DNA from: Mactromeris polynyma
Taxonomy: Eukaryota; Mollusca; Bivalvia; Venerida; Mactridae
DNA length: 64,000 nt
Assembly: GCA_032209605.1 (NCBI GenBank)
Contig: JASFXZ010000001.1
Span: forward strand, 15,146,256 to 15,210,255
Direction of reading: 5' to 3'
Both the position numbers and the translations under genes were made by a program. The notes below the pieces were generated by a model that did no database searches, was not told the DNA's origin, and was given only the letters and a program-made list of their open reading frames with translations. This document shows positions 36,326 to 47,969 of the stretch, one piece after another. Within the stretch, counting starts at the first letter, position 1, and each line of letters begins with the position of its first letter.

Positions 36326-37010
36326 TACAGTAAACCCTCACCTAAAGACCACCTCAATAATAAGACCACCTCAATAATAAGACCACCTCAATAATAAGAC
36401 CACCTCAATAATAAGACCACCTCAATATTAAGACCACATCAATACTAAGATCACCTCAATAATAAGACCACCTCAATAATAAGATCACCTCAATAATAAG
36501 ACCACATCAATATTAAGACCACATCAATATTAAGACCACCTCAATAATAAGACCACCTCAATAATAAGACCACCTCAATAATAAGACCACCTCAACAATA
36601 AGACCACCTCAATAATAAGACCACCTCAATAATAAGACCACCTCAATATTAAGACCACCTCAATAATAAGACCACCTCAATAATAAGACCACCTCAATAA
36701 TAAGACCACATCAATAATAAGACCACATCAATAATAAGACCACATCAATAATAAGACCACATCAATAATAAGACCACCTCAATATTAAGACCACATCAAT
36801 AATAAGACCACCTCAATAATAAGATCACCTCAATAATAAGACCACATCAATAATAAGACCACCTCAATAATAAGACCACATCAATATTAAGACCACATCA
36901 ATATTAAGACCACCTCAATAATAAGACCACCTCAATAATAAGACCACCTCAATAATAAGACCACCTCAAAATTACGAACACAATTTTCTGGTCAATTTTC
37001 ATTGTTTTGC
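36326..37010. mobile_element. MITE with an internal 18-bp tandem expansion (about 35 copies)
   Basis: Begins as a reversed-orientation family member, TACAGTAAACCCTCACCTAAAG. From about 36345 to 36970 the 18-bp phrase AATAATAAGACCACCTCA is repeated about 35 times (variants: aatatt, ccacat, gatcac). It then resumes the normal MITE interior ('aaaattacgaacacaattttctggtcaattttcattgttttgct'). The distal terminal repeat is absent. Confidence 0.93.
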
Positions 37011-37439
37011 TACGAAGAATGAGTACAATATCATAATACGTCATTACATGTAGCAATTTTGGCAAATATTCATGTATAATATATGAAGTGAAGCAAGTTT
37101 GGTGTAAGGCCCGGTCGCCTGGTCCAGATGTGGTATTATCTTCTAGAAAAAATCAGTTTTGACCTCAACTGTGCTTACAAAATAAAATAAAACATAATTA
37201 TTAATTAGATTCGGAAGTGACACACCTAACATTTAATGATAGAACAATGATAGCATTTTCTCCCCAGTAACACGATATTTGAAGAAGTGCACACTAAGTC
37301 AAATGCACTAGGTGTGAACTGTTTACAACAAAAGCAATCTTCCTATTATATAATCGTGCGATTTGATATTATACTATTATGTATATATTTGAATAATTAT
37401 AAAACTCAGTTTAATTGTATTTCCCTTACCCTGTGCAAT
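37011..37439. other. non-coding, nothing recognised
   Basis: AT-rich; a 70-codon chance ORF. Confidence 0.35.
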
Positions 37440-38462
37440 TCATCACTTTATATAGTGTTCATGTTATTGTATGTCCAGTTTCGGCCTATTGTCCTGTGAT
37501 TGTTTCCATCCATTAATTCCCCCCACTGTTTGTCCTCTTTGATTCTCTTAGTTATTCATAAGGGTCGGCCAGACCATTCCTTACGTCTTGGTTCCCTTAC
37601 CTATGTACCCTCCTGAGCCTCATCAAGTGCCTTATGTTTTATGGATTGTTGTTTTCCCGGAGGTCTGTGCGGGGAGGCACTGTCTTATGTATGTAGCGTT
37701 CCCTGTAGCTAGTGCCTTATGTTTTATGGATTGTTGTTTCCCCGGAGGTCTGTGTGGGGAGGCGGGGAGGCACTGTCTTATGTATGTAGCGTTCCCTGTA
37801 GCTAGTGCCTTATGTTTTATGGATTGTTGTTTCCCCGGAGGTCTGTGTGGGGAGGCGGGGAGGCACTGTCTTATGTATGTAGCGTTCCCTGTAGCTAGTG
37901 CCTTATGTTTTATGGATTGTTGTTTCCCCGGAGGTCTGTGCGGGGAGGCGGGGAGGCAATGTCTTATGTATGTAGCGTTCCCTGTAGCTACCCGGAGGTC
38001 TGTGCGGGGAGGTGGGGAGGCACTGTCTTATGTATGTAGCGTTCCCTGTAGCTACCCGGAGGTCTGTGCGGGGAGGCGGGGAGGCAATGTCTTATGTATG
38101 TAGCGTTCCCTGTAGCTACCCGGAGGTCTGTGCGGGGAGGTGGGGAGGCACTGTCTTATGTATGTAGCGTTCCCTGTAGCTACCCGGAGGTCTGTGTGGG
38201 GAGGTGGGGAGGCACTGTCTTATGTATGTAGCGTTCCCTGTAGCTACCCGGAGGTCTGTGCGGGGAGGCGGGGAGCCACTGTCTTATGTATGTAGCGTTC
38301 CCTGTAGCTACCCGGAGGTCTGTGCGGGGAGGTGGGGAGGCACTGTCTTATGTATGTAGCGTTCCCTGTAGCTACCCGGAGGTCTGTGCGGGGAGGCGGG
38401 GAGGTGGGGAGGCACTGTCTTATGTATGTAGCGTTCCCTGTAGCTACTTATTTTCTCTCTCC
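37440..38462 (+). repeat. dispersed repeat with GC-rich 93/63-bp tandem expansion
   Basis: The left part (37440-37690) and right part (38430-38462) match the unexpanded copy at 32680-32945 (opposite strand). Between them (about 37632-38447) the segment around CGGAGGTCTGTGCGGGGAGG is amplified. It starts as 93-bp units (37711, 37804), then becomes 63-bp units (37991, 38054) that have lost the 30-bp 'gtgccttatgttttatgg' portion. Both lengths are multiples of 3, so a 171-codon ORF (37588-38103) stays open; it encodes only the repeated peptide and is not called as a gene. The array is strikingly G-rich on the plus strand. Confidence 0.9.
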
Positions 38463-38584
38463 AAAAAAAAGTTGATTTAGACGATTTTTGTTTTTAACTG
38501 AATTATAATTTCTATCTATGAGTCAATTATATTAATGTGTAACTCTAAAACTTCATCATCACGTGTCGAACCCGGCTTTTCGTA

Positions 38585-38770
38585 TGCAGTAAAATCTCAC
38601 ATTAATACCACCTCACTAATGAGACCACCTCAATATTAGTAACACAATGTTCAAGTCCATTTACACCGTTTTGCTCTTTATTCAACCTCAATATTAAGAC
38701 CACCTCAATATCATGATCAATATTAAGACAAGGTTCCAAAGGGTGGTCTTATTATCGAGGTTTTACTGTG
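38585..38770. mobile_element. TACAGTAAAACC-family MITE, inverted orientation
   Basis: About 186 bp; starts TGCAGTAAAATCTCAC, ends GAGGTTTTACTGTG. Contains 'ttttgctctttattcaacctcaatattaagaccacctcaat'. The terminal TA has mutated at both ends. Confidence 0.82.
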
Positions 38771-39439
38771 CGTGATCCTTAATCTGTTTTCTTGTCGGAG
38801 TATCACTAATGCACCTTATGTTTGTACTACAGATACTTATAATGTCTTACTGTATTTGCGTACATGGTTGAGTGTACGTACATCAAATAGCCACAGTGTC
38901 ACACTTACTATACGGGAGACGAGGAGTAGTAACTATTTTGTTTATTGAATAAACATCCTGACATTTTTCTCACCTAGATAAAAGAAAATCTACGTACGAC
39001 TTTGTGGTTACAAGAACTGTTAAAAAGAAAAGATGAATAATATATTCCTTTGTTCGGGCCGAAGTAACAAGTACTATTTAACGTATTTAAACGTCTTAGT
39101 TGTGATATCATATCAAACGTCACAGCATTTATATCCTGCTAGTGCCAAAATATTATCTTTTATTGAGACTGTATTGAATTAAGCGTGAGAATTATCGCTG
39201 GTGTCCAGAAAAATATTGACATAAACTTACTAAGCCATTATATGACCAAACGTTATTTCGGTGCGGCGACTTTGCACTCAATGGACGAAATGTGGGCGTA
39301 TGGCGGACTTTGGACGATGAGGTTTGAACTTGTACCAGAATACAGACAATCGGAATTTTCTTAATCGATTTATTTACACGTTCATGGGACTCTTTGCTTA
39401 GGCTGTGAATTAAGGACATTGATAACGAACGTTGTATTC
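38771..39439. other. non-coding, nothing recognised
   Basis: A minus-strand 75-codon ORF (39192-39419) has no domain or splice context. Confidence 0.35.
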
Positions 39440-39480
39440 GAGGGTCTCAAAGGTGGTCTTATTATTGAGGTTTTACTGTA
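39440..39480. mobile_element. right-end fragment of a TACAGTAAAACC-family MITE
   Basis: 'gagggtctcaaaggtggtcttattattgaggttttactgta': terminal repeat plus about 25 bp of interior. Confidence 0.7.
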
Positions 39481-41204
39481 CTTTGAATATTGCCACATGT
39501 AAAAACGATTTAATTCAGGGTTAAACGATGTAGTTGTATAAAACATAGTATTTATTCTTCAATTCTTTATTCCCATTTCCACCGTGATGTCACGGCTCCA
39601 TGCCTGTATTTCGGTCCTATATATAATAACGAAATATCGAGGAAATTACATCATTATGAGTTATTATCGTCCGTCCATCTGTCAGTTCGTCCGTACATGC
39701 TGTTTTTTAAACAATCAATTAATTATCTCTATTGTTTCTTAAATTTCCGAAAGAATATGAAATCCTAAAAAATATCAACTATAAGAGTTATGTATAATTT
39801 AATTTTGATATAGACAAATATATAAACATCTTGATATTTTACAGATGAAATATGAATCGTAATATTTCGATGAGATCTTAAATCATGTTTGTTTCTTCGT
39901 GGTGCGCCAACCCTCAATTACTGACGTGTGTCGGTAGGTCGACTTTCATAATATTTTTTTTGTAGATTTTGATACACAAACAACATTTTGTACGGTAAAG
40001 CTAATGTCGGGGCAAGTTTTGATGGATTGACCGAAGGACCACAAATAAACATGTTTTAAAGAATGAATTTATATGTGTTAGATCTTAAGGTAAAGATATT
40101 CCTTAAAAATTTGGACGACAATTTAAAGTCACGGTTTCCTCAGACGTTGTTTAATTTATTGGATAAATATTACATCAAATTATTTGTCAGTTCAAATAAA
40201 TCCTGTACTAATGAGAAATGTAAAGTCGTACTATTACAAAAACATTATTGATATAAAATTTATATCATAATCATGACTACTGGGGCCATACAATATTAAA
40301 ACGTTTGTATGTCATTTAACATCTCCCGGTTGCGAAAAATTCGCCCCATGCTAAGAGGACATACTATAGACGATCGTTTCATCGACAAGATGACGAAACT
40401 TTGGCACCTATTATTAATATTCAATAAATATTGCATTCTCTTCTCATGATATTATTGTTACAAAGGAGATATGAGTAAAGGGCATTGAAATACGACTGTC
40501 TAACATGACATGATATGTGCGTCACTTGGAGGGAATCATGTGTATATAAAAAGGTGTGTGCGCATGAGTTGTAATTGAATCAATGTCAATTAATATTTCA
40601 ATAGAAGCGAAGACGTTCAATTGATAACAATGCTGTAGGGGCAGGAGGTGCTAAACAATGAGAGAAGCCCAATTTCTACAGCTCAACTGATTTCATTATC
40701 CATAGTATATATATGAAAAAATATGCAAAAAATACTATAAATGTTATGTTATATTACCTATCATACGTTACGTAAATGACGTGATGTCCAGTACCGGGTC
40801 CCAAAGTTTTTTTCTAATTTTAGGGGAAAGAAACTGATTTTTCATTCTCGATTATGGTACATATAATTAGTCCGCATCATGAAATATATTCTGACGTAAA
40901 TCATCAGTAATCGCATCAAACTAAATGTTCAGGTTCTAATGAGATACATCGTATTGTTTACATAGTCAAATATATGTCCCCCAGATCTATAAGTTACTAA
41001 CGGTACGTAAATGCTGATTAAACAACGTTGAGTTTGAATGGAAGCATGAGAACATACTGTGTATGAGCCTTCTACTATTTGATGATATAGTTATTGTTTC
41101 CTGTGATGTGATATACTGCATGTCGGCTACCATCGAACATTATATTTCACCAAATTTATTCTCTTGTTGACAAGTTCCACAGGCATACTGTGTACTTTTT
41201 ATAT
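39481..41204. other. non-coding, nothing recognised
   Basis: AT-rich. Contains 'cgtccgtccatctgtcagttcgtccgtaca' near 39670, a common low-complexity phrase. No gene. Confidence 0.35.
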
Positions 41205-41440
41205 ATAATGGGGCTTTAAGTCACATAAACCACCCAGCGTCGTGAAGTGACTAGTCCAGCTATCGGGGTGGTAGAAGATCCCAGTCCGAAATAGTAGGAC
41301 CACCGACCTCTCGTAAGCCAGCTGGATAGCTTCCTCACTTACAGTTTTCTACATCACGTATAGGATTTGAACCCGCAGCGGTGGGTACAAGCGATTTGAA
41401 GTCAGTAACCATAACCACTTGACCATGGGGGTCCCTATAG
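41205..41440 (-). mobile_element. tRNA-derived SINE (same family as 6065-6300)
   Basis: Minus-strand head: A-box-like TGGTCAAGTGGTTATGG (about 41427-41411) and B box GGGTTCAAATCC (about 41376-41365), then the body 'gaggaagctatccagctggcttacgagaggtcggtggtcctac', ending 'gtgacttaaagccccattatata'. This body resembles a short retroposon I associate with bivalve genomes. The clearer of the two copies in the window. Confidence 0.85.
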
Positions 41441-41496
41441 TATGTTGTTTACAAGGGTCATGATTGCTCGTACAGAAAGCTGTTTCAGTGTAATAA

Positions 41497-41655
41497 CCTT
41501 CCGTAACCTTCCGTATCCTTCCGTATCATTCCGTATCATTCCGTAATCTTCTGTATCCTTCCGTATCCTTCCGTATCCTTCCGTATCCTTCCGTATCTTC
41601 CGTATCCTTCCGTATCCTTCCGTAACCTTCCGTATCTTCCGTATCCTTCCGTATC
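41497..41655. repeat. 10-bp microsatellite/minisatellite CCGTATCCTT
   Basis: About 16 imperfect copies of CCTTCCGTAT, with single-base shifts and two 9-bp units. Confidence 0.95.
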
Positions 41656-43718
41656 TGTGACAACGTAATCGCTTAAAATGTCACGTTCGTCTTTATCAGG
41701 CAATGGTACCATTATTCCACATTGTTTTAAATTAGGCCTTCCTAAATATTTCTGTGTTCGGTATATGGTATAATTGGGGGTCAGAATATGGAGAGCAATA
41801 TCAGTTTAGAGTTGTCTGCAAACACATATTACGAGGAATATGACATGAAAAGTCCTACACGAATCAAAAATAAGATTGAGTCGGGGCCAATTTCGACTGA
41901 TTGGTGGAAGTTGAACAAACGATTTATTTAGACTCATTTAAAAATAGAAGCAATGTTATTTACACTTTCTGCATTGCTAAAAATTATACAAGTATAAAGC
42001 ATATAATCCTATAATTATAACGTTTGTTCTAACTCTTTCTGATTTAAAGCGCAACACAGATCATGGATACCAAAAAGTCGCCAAAACGGATGAAATTTCA
42101 GTTTTTTGTCCATCAACCAGTTCCTAAAATCATCCAAATATTTCTAATCTACGGCCATTGTAGGTAACCTTGAGATCTGAATTAAGATAACAAATATTTT
42201 GGTCCCCTTATATTCTTTGAGGAAGTCCTTAATTCGGCTCACGCTAATATAGTAACAATTCCTTTGACGCGTAGTGATAATGAACGCTTTGCAAGGAGTT
42301 TCTCGAAATCCAAAAACCAATAAAAAGAGTGTTTCCTTCTGTCAGATTATCTTGATTCTACTTACAAAACCATTTTCTGTTTACCGTTCATAGTTAACAT
42401 GAAGTTAAACCGTATTTAATTGAAAGAAAGTCGTCGGTCTAATATTCGTTAATTGATAAAATTCTTCCCCCACGTGGCAATCTCATTTTAATTAGGGCTA
42501 AATTTTTCATTCATGTTAAATGATTTCCCATGATTCCGTGACTGAAAAAATAATGATATGTAATTAATCAAAATGAAGACTTTCGACAACGCGAATAGGA
42601 CTTAATGTTTGCAATGAAAGTTGAAGTTTGAAAATGTGATATCGAACATATATTAGACTTATTTTGAAGTGTTTGTCAAGTTTTTCAAGGTGAATTCACT
42701 TTTACTACGGGTCTCCTTAAAATCATTCCGTAAATATTTTTGAGATTTTTACCAATTACATGGGATTATCTAAATGGATATACTTACGTCAGTAGACATC
42801 GCGTTGTCTGCGAATAGTTCCTAGGACGCCCGAGTAATTACGATTGACGTCAGCATTTATTTTATGTCATAATATGTCAATATTATGATTTATAGCCCAT
42901 TAGTCTATGTGTACAGTTATTGAACCAAGGTGCCCTTCTCACAGTTTTGAAATATTTATTCCTAATAATTTCACTCACTTCTGCTGTCGATGTTCCGAAA
43001 CGAACATCACTGAGCGCACGTCTCATGATTGAATTTTCAGTCTGTATGTCAAACACTGAGTTCGAGCACCAGACACGGCACATAATCTATATTGCCATAA
43101 CAATTATGTGTAAACCTGCATAAATGTAAAGTATGACGAAAAATTATCGTAATTCAGTTAGGGTAAAAACCGTTATTTCATGCCTGCGGTGAAATTTAAA
43201 GTTTCATTATGTGATTTTGAACAAGTTTTGAAATGTTTGACATGTTTTTCAATGTGGATTATAAAACCGCTCAGACCGCCATTTATAAGTGAAAACATGT
43301 TAAAAACATTAACCCAAATAAGCAAAAAAACAACAACAACAATTGATTGACCGATCGATCCAAACAGTAACTGTTATAGATAAATTAATTTTCTCCCAGC
43401 AAATCCAACAGACGCCAACATACTGAAGTGCACTGAACTTTCATTAAATTTCTAGACTGTTTTGATATTGATTTGAATGTTGAATTGTCTTCATTCGAAT
43501 CTGTCACAGTTGGAGTCAATAACCATACATTTCTTCACTTTTATAAACTTGTTTACCATCAGTATCTAGATATAAATCGGTTGTTTATTGTATCATTTCA
43601 TGTCACTGACTGACTGACTGATTCCTTAAAAGTTGACCCAGTTCTTATGTCATCCTATTTTTGTCAACGTTTAAATAAACAATAAATAAAAATGTCAAAG
43701 GTGTAATCATTTGACATA
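41656..43718. other. non-coding; one weak exon candidate
   Basis: AT-rich. The minus strand at about 43035-42980 has an open stretch ending GCAGAA|GTGAGT, a plausible donor, inside a 66-codon ORF (42883-43083). No acceptor or partner exon was found, so it is not called. (CTGA)n near 43608. Confidence 0.35.
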
Positions 43719-44267
43719 TATACTCGTCAAAAGTGCTGACCCGCCATTTTGTATTGTGAAAATATTCATTATATTATGACAAAGTGAGCTGAAACGACGG
43801 ACGTGGTTTTGACTGGTTTATATGGTCTTTTTTGACGTAGCCGTACTAACATGGTTTTGCTATTTGCATATCAGTGTTGTGTAAACCAATCAAATCTTAC
43901 GTTAACCACCAAGGCAATTTCTCTTTAGCCGAACAACGTTTGTAACCTTGACGCAGATTGGTTAACCTTTCGATATGGAGTACGTAACCTTACCGAAATC
44001 CACTGAATTACGGTGAATTTACCGAAATCCATTTTGGATCTGGAGTGACCAGCAATCGAAACATCTCGGCATTTTTTATGTTACACATCAAGTCTTAACC
44101 TTCAAATTGCGCCGACCATCAAGGTCAAGGTATTTCTTGTTTAATAGACTCAGTTGGATCATCAAGTTTATAGCTTAATGCAAACAAAATCATCAGAAAT
44201 TGTATCCGTAAGCTTTTTATAAACGAAGTAAAATATTACAGGTGGGACAGCACTTTCGACCAGTATA
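43719..44267. mobile_element. 549-bp non-autonomous DNA transposon with 27-bp terminal inverted repeats
   Basis: Left end TATACTCGTCAAAAGTGCTGACCCGCC; the right end reverse complemented is TATACTGGTCGAAAGTGCTGTCCCACC (about 5 mismatches in 27). The interior 43838-44141 is the second copy of the dispersed repeat at 29606-29885 and carries an extra partial duplication of 'taccgaaatcca'. Bounded by TATA, consistent with TA-targeting. No transposase ORF. Confidence 0.8.
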
Positions 44268-45740
44268 TAAATATCAGCGTTTTCTATAGTTTGCCATTCG
44301 TGAAAATAACCATCAAGAATATATACGATGTGCATCTATAAATTACAATCATCTTGCTTGTTTTGATAACATTAATTTCAGTAAAGATGAACATATTTGA
44401 ACAATTTAAATTACTATTTCAAACGCTTGTTTACAGTAACATGTTTACATTTCAATGCGCAAAATCGTGCGATACCCATATATAGACATCACATGACACA
44501 ATGCGCATACCGTGCGATACCCATATATAGACATCACTTTCCCTAATGCGATCGACACGGACAAAAAAGTTAGAATAAACATTGCCATGAATTTAATTTG
44601 TTTCAATGGAATCCGTATTCAAAGATAAATAGCGCTTACTGGAAACACAGACAGTCTCAATAGAATGTCTCAATAGAACGAAAACAACATTATAATTCAA
44701 TATATCAATTATAAAAGTGAGTAAAGAGATCAGTCTAAAAATGCAGTCTTGCCATTGGTCTACTTTGATATGGACTTAGAAACTACCAATCATACACCTA
44801 TTCACGTGTTGAGACTGCTTCTTAAGCTCAGTTTTATAATCTTCGGTCCTTGGTCTTATGTTACAAACATATGTTCAAAATTCTGTTTTAATGTATAATA
44901 ACTCGAATAGGCGCACCACTTTACTCAATCAAGAATAACAACTCTACTCTTAATTAATTCGATCGAAAATCACAGGAGCGCAATTTCATGCGTTGACTAA
45001 TATTCCTACGAATTTTCGTTACCCTCGGTAAATTACTTTTGAAATATGAACAAGACAGACGGAAATCGGACGACGGACGGATAAGGCTGAATACAAGTGC
45101 TAGCGCCCAGTAGGTGAGGAAACAGGATTAAACCTTATATGACATAATATTATATGTCAATGAGTGTGTCCAAAAATGTATAATGCATAATCACATACCG
45201 GTTCTACATTAGAAACTGATTAAAACACACCAGTCGAATATAGCGCAACTTTCGAGGACTTTATTAAACGTTATTAAACTTTACGGAATATCTGGTTTCG
45301 CAATCGGACAATACAAATACAACCCAATGAGTACGTCGTTATATTCGTATACACAGGAAAGATAACCCATTAATTATTAATAATATGGTCACACGAGTTA
45401 TCTCCCTTCTCTTGAATAGGAGTATGGACCGCAGTATATAGCCACCAGTTATCTCCCTTTCTGCATACCTTGTATTATACTCGAATGCATGGACACAGAG
45501 AAATCATCAGTTCTACGATTGAACTATCTCTCATGTTATTAGTTTGCGAACAACGTCAAATTCGACTGTGTAATGTGAAACTACACAATAACTACAAACA
45601 ATGACAATTTAAAAGAACAACAGTGATTGAGTCGAAGAGAAGCAAATTTTCTTTCTTTTAAAAAGATTGACCAGTCTGCCGTTTTGATTTTTCTTACAAT
45701 AACGTTACGTCATCTTCTTATATAAAACGTCTGAGCCTAT
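44268..45740. other. non-coding with a 2-copy direct repeat
   Basis: A 28-bp phrase ('cgtgcgatacccatatatagacatcac') occurs twice, near 44467 and 44513. 'gttatctcccttctct' and 'gttatctccctttctg' near 45398 and 45450 are a common molluscan-repeat-like phrase. No gene. Confidence 0.45.
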
Positions 45741-46381
45741 TACTGGGGTGACTTCTGAATTTACGGTGAGGTGACCACAAACAATGTCACATACCAAAAA
45801 TTGCTATATCAATACCAAAAATGACTCAAATTGTTGAAGTGTTTAGGTATGAGTATACTTGATACATATTAATATAAACTGGACATGTCAAGTTTGTTGT
45901 ACAATATAAAATTGTTCAGAATTGTAACAATGGCAACACTGGTATTCAAGATGGCGTCCACTTTGTCACAAATAATAGTGGTTAGGTTTATAAACGTTCA
46001 AATTTTTCGTATTGTTATAGCAATATTTTCACTTGTTTGACCTTTTGACCTTGAATATGACCTTGACCTTTTGACATTTTTTCAATGTCTGAACATATGA
46101 TTGGTTTGCACTATCATAGTGAATGTTGATTTATTCAATTTAGTAACTGTAACTTCAGTAGAGCATTTTTTAAATTGTAATCCTTTATTCTATAAACGGC
46201 AGCCATCGTGGACGTCATCTTGGATTTTAGGGCTCGCACCAACTTAAGAAAGTTAATGCCCGTCGTCTGATAAACTACAGACCCTGACGAACATTTTGGT
46301 ATATAACATTGTTTGTTTTACTCTTGTAGTCACCTACCCCTTGAAATAAGCCTCTTTTCAGGCAAAAGTCACCCCATTATA
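45741..46381. mobile_element. about 640-bp inverted-repeat element
   Basis: Ends TACTGGGGTGACTTCTG and (reverse complement) TATAATGGGGTGACTTTTG form terminal inverted repeats. A subterminal inverted pair, AAGATGGCGTCCAC (about 45948) and GTGGACGTCATCTT (about 46209), lies inside. Also contains 'gaccttttgaccttgaatatgaccttgacctttt'. No coding capacity. Likely a non-autonomous DNA transposon. Confidence 0.65.
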
Positions 46382-47599
46382 TGCTGTAGGTGTGTGTTTG
46401 TTTTAATCGCGTTTAACGCCGTCTTCAACAATCTGCTCAATTACTTCATAGAGATCACTTGACTTATCCAGTTGTTCAGGAAATTAAATTACCCTTACGC
46501 ACGCAGCTGACAACTTCTCCACACGAATGTATCAGGGGGCCGTTTTATCAAGATGTTACAACATAATTCCATCTTAATTATATACATGTGTACAACACTA
46601 TAGTATGCAATATAATAAAGATGCATCTAAATGATTAAATCGTAGTTTTATGATGTATGACTACACCACACTGTGTATTCATTAGAGTACCCATCTTTCA
46701 GCTTGGTAGTATTTAATTATACGGAAGTAATATAGCTTTCATGTGTAGGAAGAAAATCAGACCTGATTCTGCAGTGTTTACTTTGGGGTATGGATGTACA
46801 GGAGTTGAGCTTGCATGCCTGTGTCTCTGCCTTGGTCAGACACCATGCTTTATATACACAATAAGATTCAAATCTCAATTGTTTGGTTGACGGTTGGAAC
46901 AGTAATTGCATAAACAGAAATTGGCTTGTGTGATTTTGTATTATATGACAAATCCGGAATTAATTTCCTTTTCTACAATAGCTGTATAACATAGATGTCT
47001 ACATGTGTATTCATTTTCATATTCTTCCAACTTATTTTAAAAATCTAAAAATTGATCCAAAAGTTGTTGGCTGGTCTCGAGATGAACTTCAATGTTGATG
47101 TGTTCCATGTAGCTAATTGTCTGTATTATTTGTTGATATAATGAGACTTCAGTAGCTACCTCGAGCTAGAGTTTGTTAGTTTTGATCTTAACCCAGTCAA
47201 TGACAATTCAATGTTAAATCAAACCTGTTCTTTATTGCAATATAAATGTAATTGTCTGCCTTACGTTCAAAGAATGAGCATTTTACGGCAGCGCTTTTGG
47301 CATTCAAGCTAGATCGATGATAACTATGATGTAATACATAATTATACCCTTAAATGTCCGATGTCGTCAGCTTTTGCTCTTAGAATTTCCATCTTAGAAC
47401 ATAAAATTGTTCATTGTTTAACAAAATACTTCCGAATTAACAGTGTATTTGTCTTATCAATATTATAGTGTCCCAACGATAAATTAATGCCTGCGCAAAC
47501 AGTGGGGCGTTTCAATTAAATGTAACTGACAAATTATTACTATACACGTTTTTCATTTGAACAATTAACATTTTGACAATCCGAGATAGCTTGTACACG
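46382..47599. other. non-coding, nothing recognised
   Basis: A partial 'gggggccgttttatcaa' (about 46537) resembles the end of the element at 62265. A 64-codon minus-strand ORF has no support. Confidence 0.35.
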
Positions 47600-47700
47600 C
47601 CCTCCAAACACGCGCTTGTCCACCAAATTGAGAACAGTGAAAGCGAAGCAATCGAGCTTTCATTGTTCTCAATTTGGAGGAAAAGCGCGTGCTTGGAGGG
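47600..47700. repeat. 101-bp hairpin: 45-bp arms, 11-nt loop
   Basis: Left arm 47600-47644 (CCCTCCAAACACGCGC...), right arm 47656-47700 (...GCGCGTGCTTGGAGGG). They pair over 45 bp with about 4 mismatches around the loop GAAGCAATCGA. Either strand would fold to a long stem. GC content is higher than the surroundings. It could be a snap-back MITE or a structured-RNA locus; no transcription signal seen. Confidence 0.93.
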
Positions 47701-47969
47701 CCTGTATAATATAGTATTGTGTGCTTTCTAAGTAACGTCCGAGGAAAATGATAATGTGTTCCGATACAGTTGTGCAATTGGTTGATTGATTATTTAGTAC
47801 AGTAAACAAATTTCGGTTGCTTAATTGTATGTGAATAATAGCTGTCAGTAGTCGAATGATTTAACATCTCGGTAACCATGGTTGTTTGCAGTGAACGCAT
47901 ATGTAATTCAGTAATAATGGTTGTTAGCAAATCTGTTACAATCCAGTAACGATGATTATCAGGTTTTCA

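Noticed and set aside
37588..38103. 171-codon plus-strand ORF
   Set aside because: It is the 93/63-bp tandem repeat read in one frame; lengths divisible by 3 keep it open. No start context, splice signals or non-repeat coding.
42883..43083. Exon candidate with donor GCAGAA|GTGAGT on the minus strand
   Set aside because: No convincing acceptor or partner exon, and a second ORF is open on the opposite strand.
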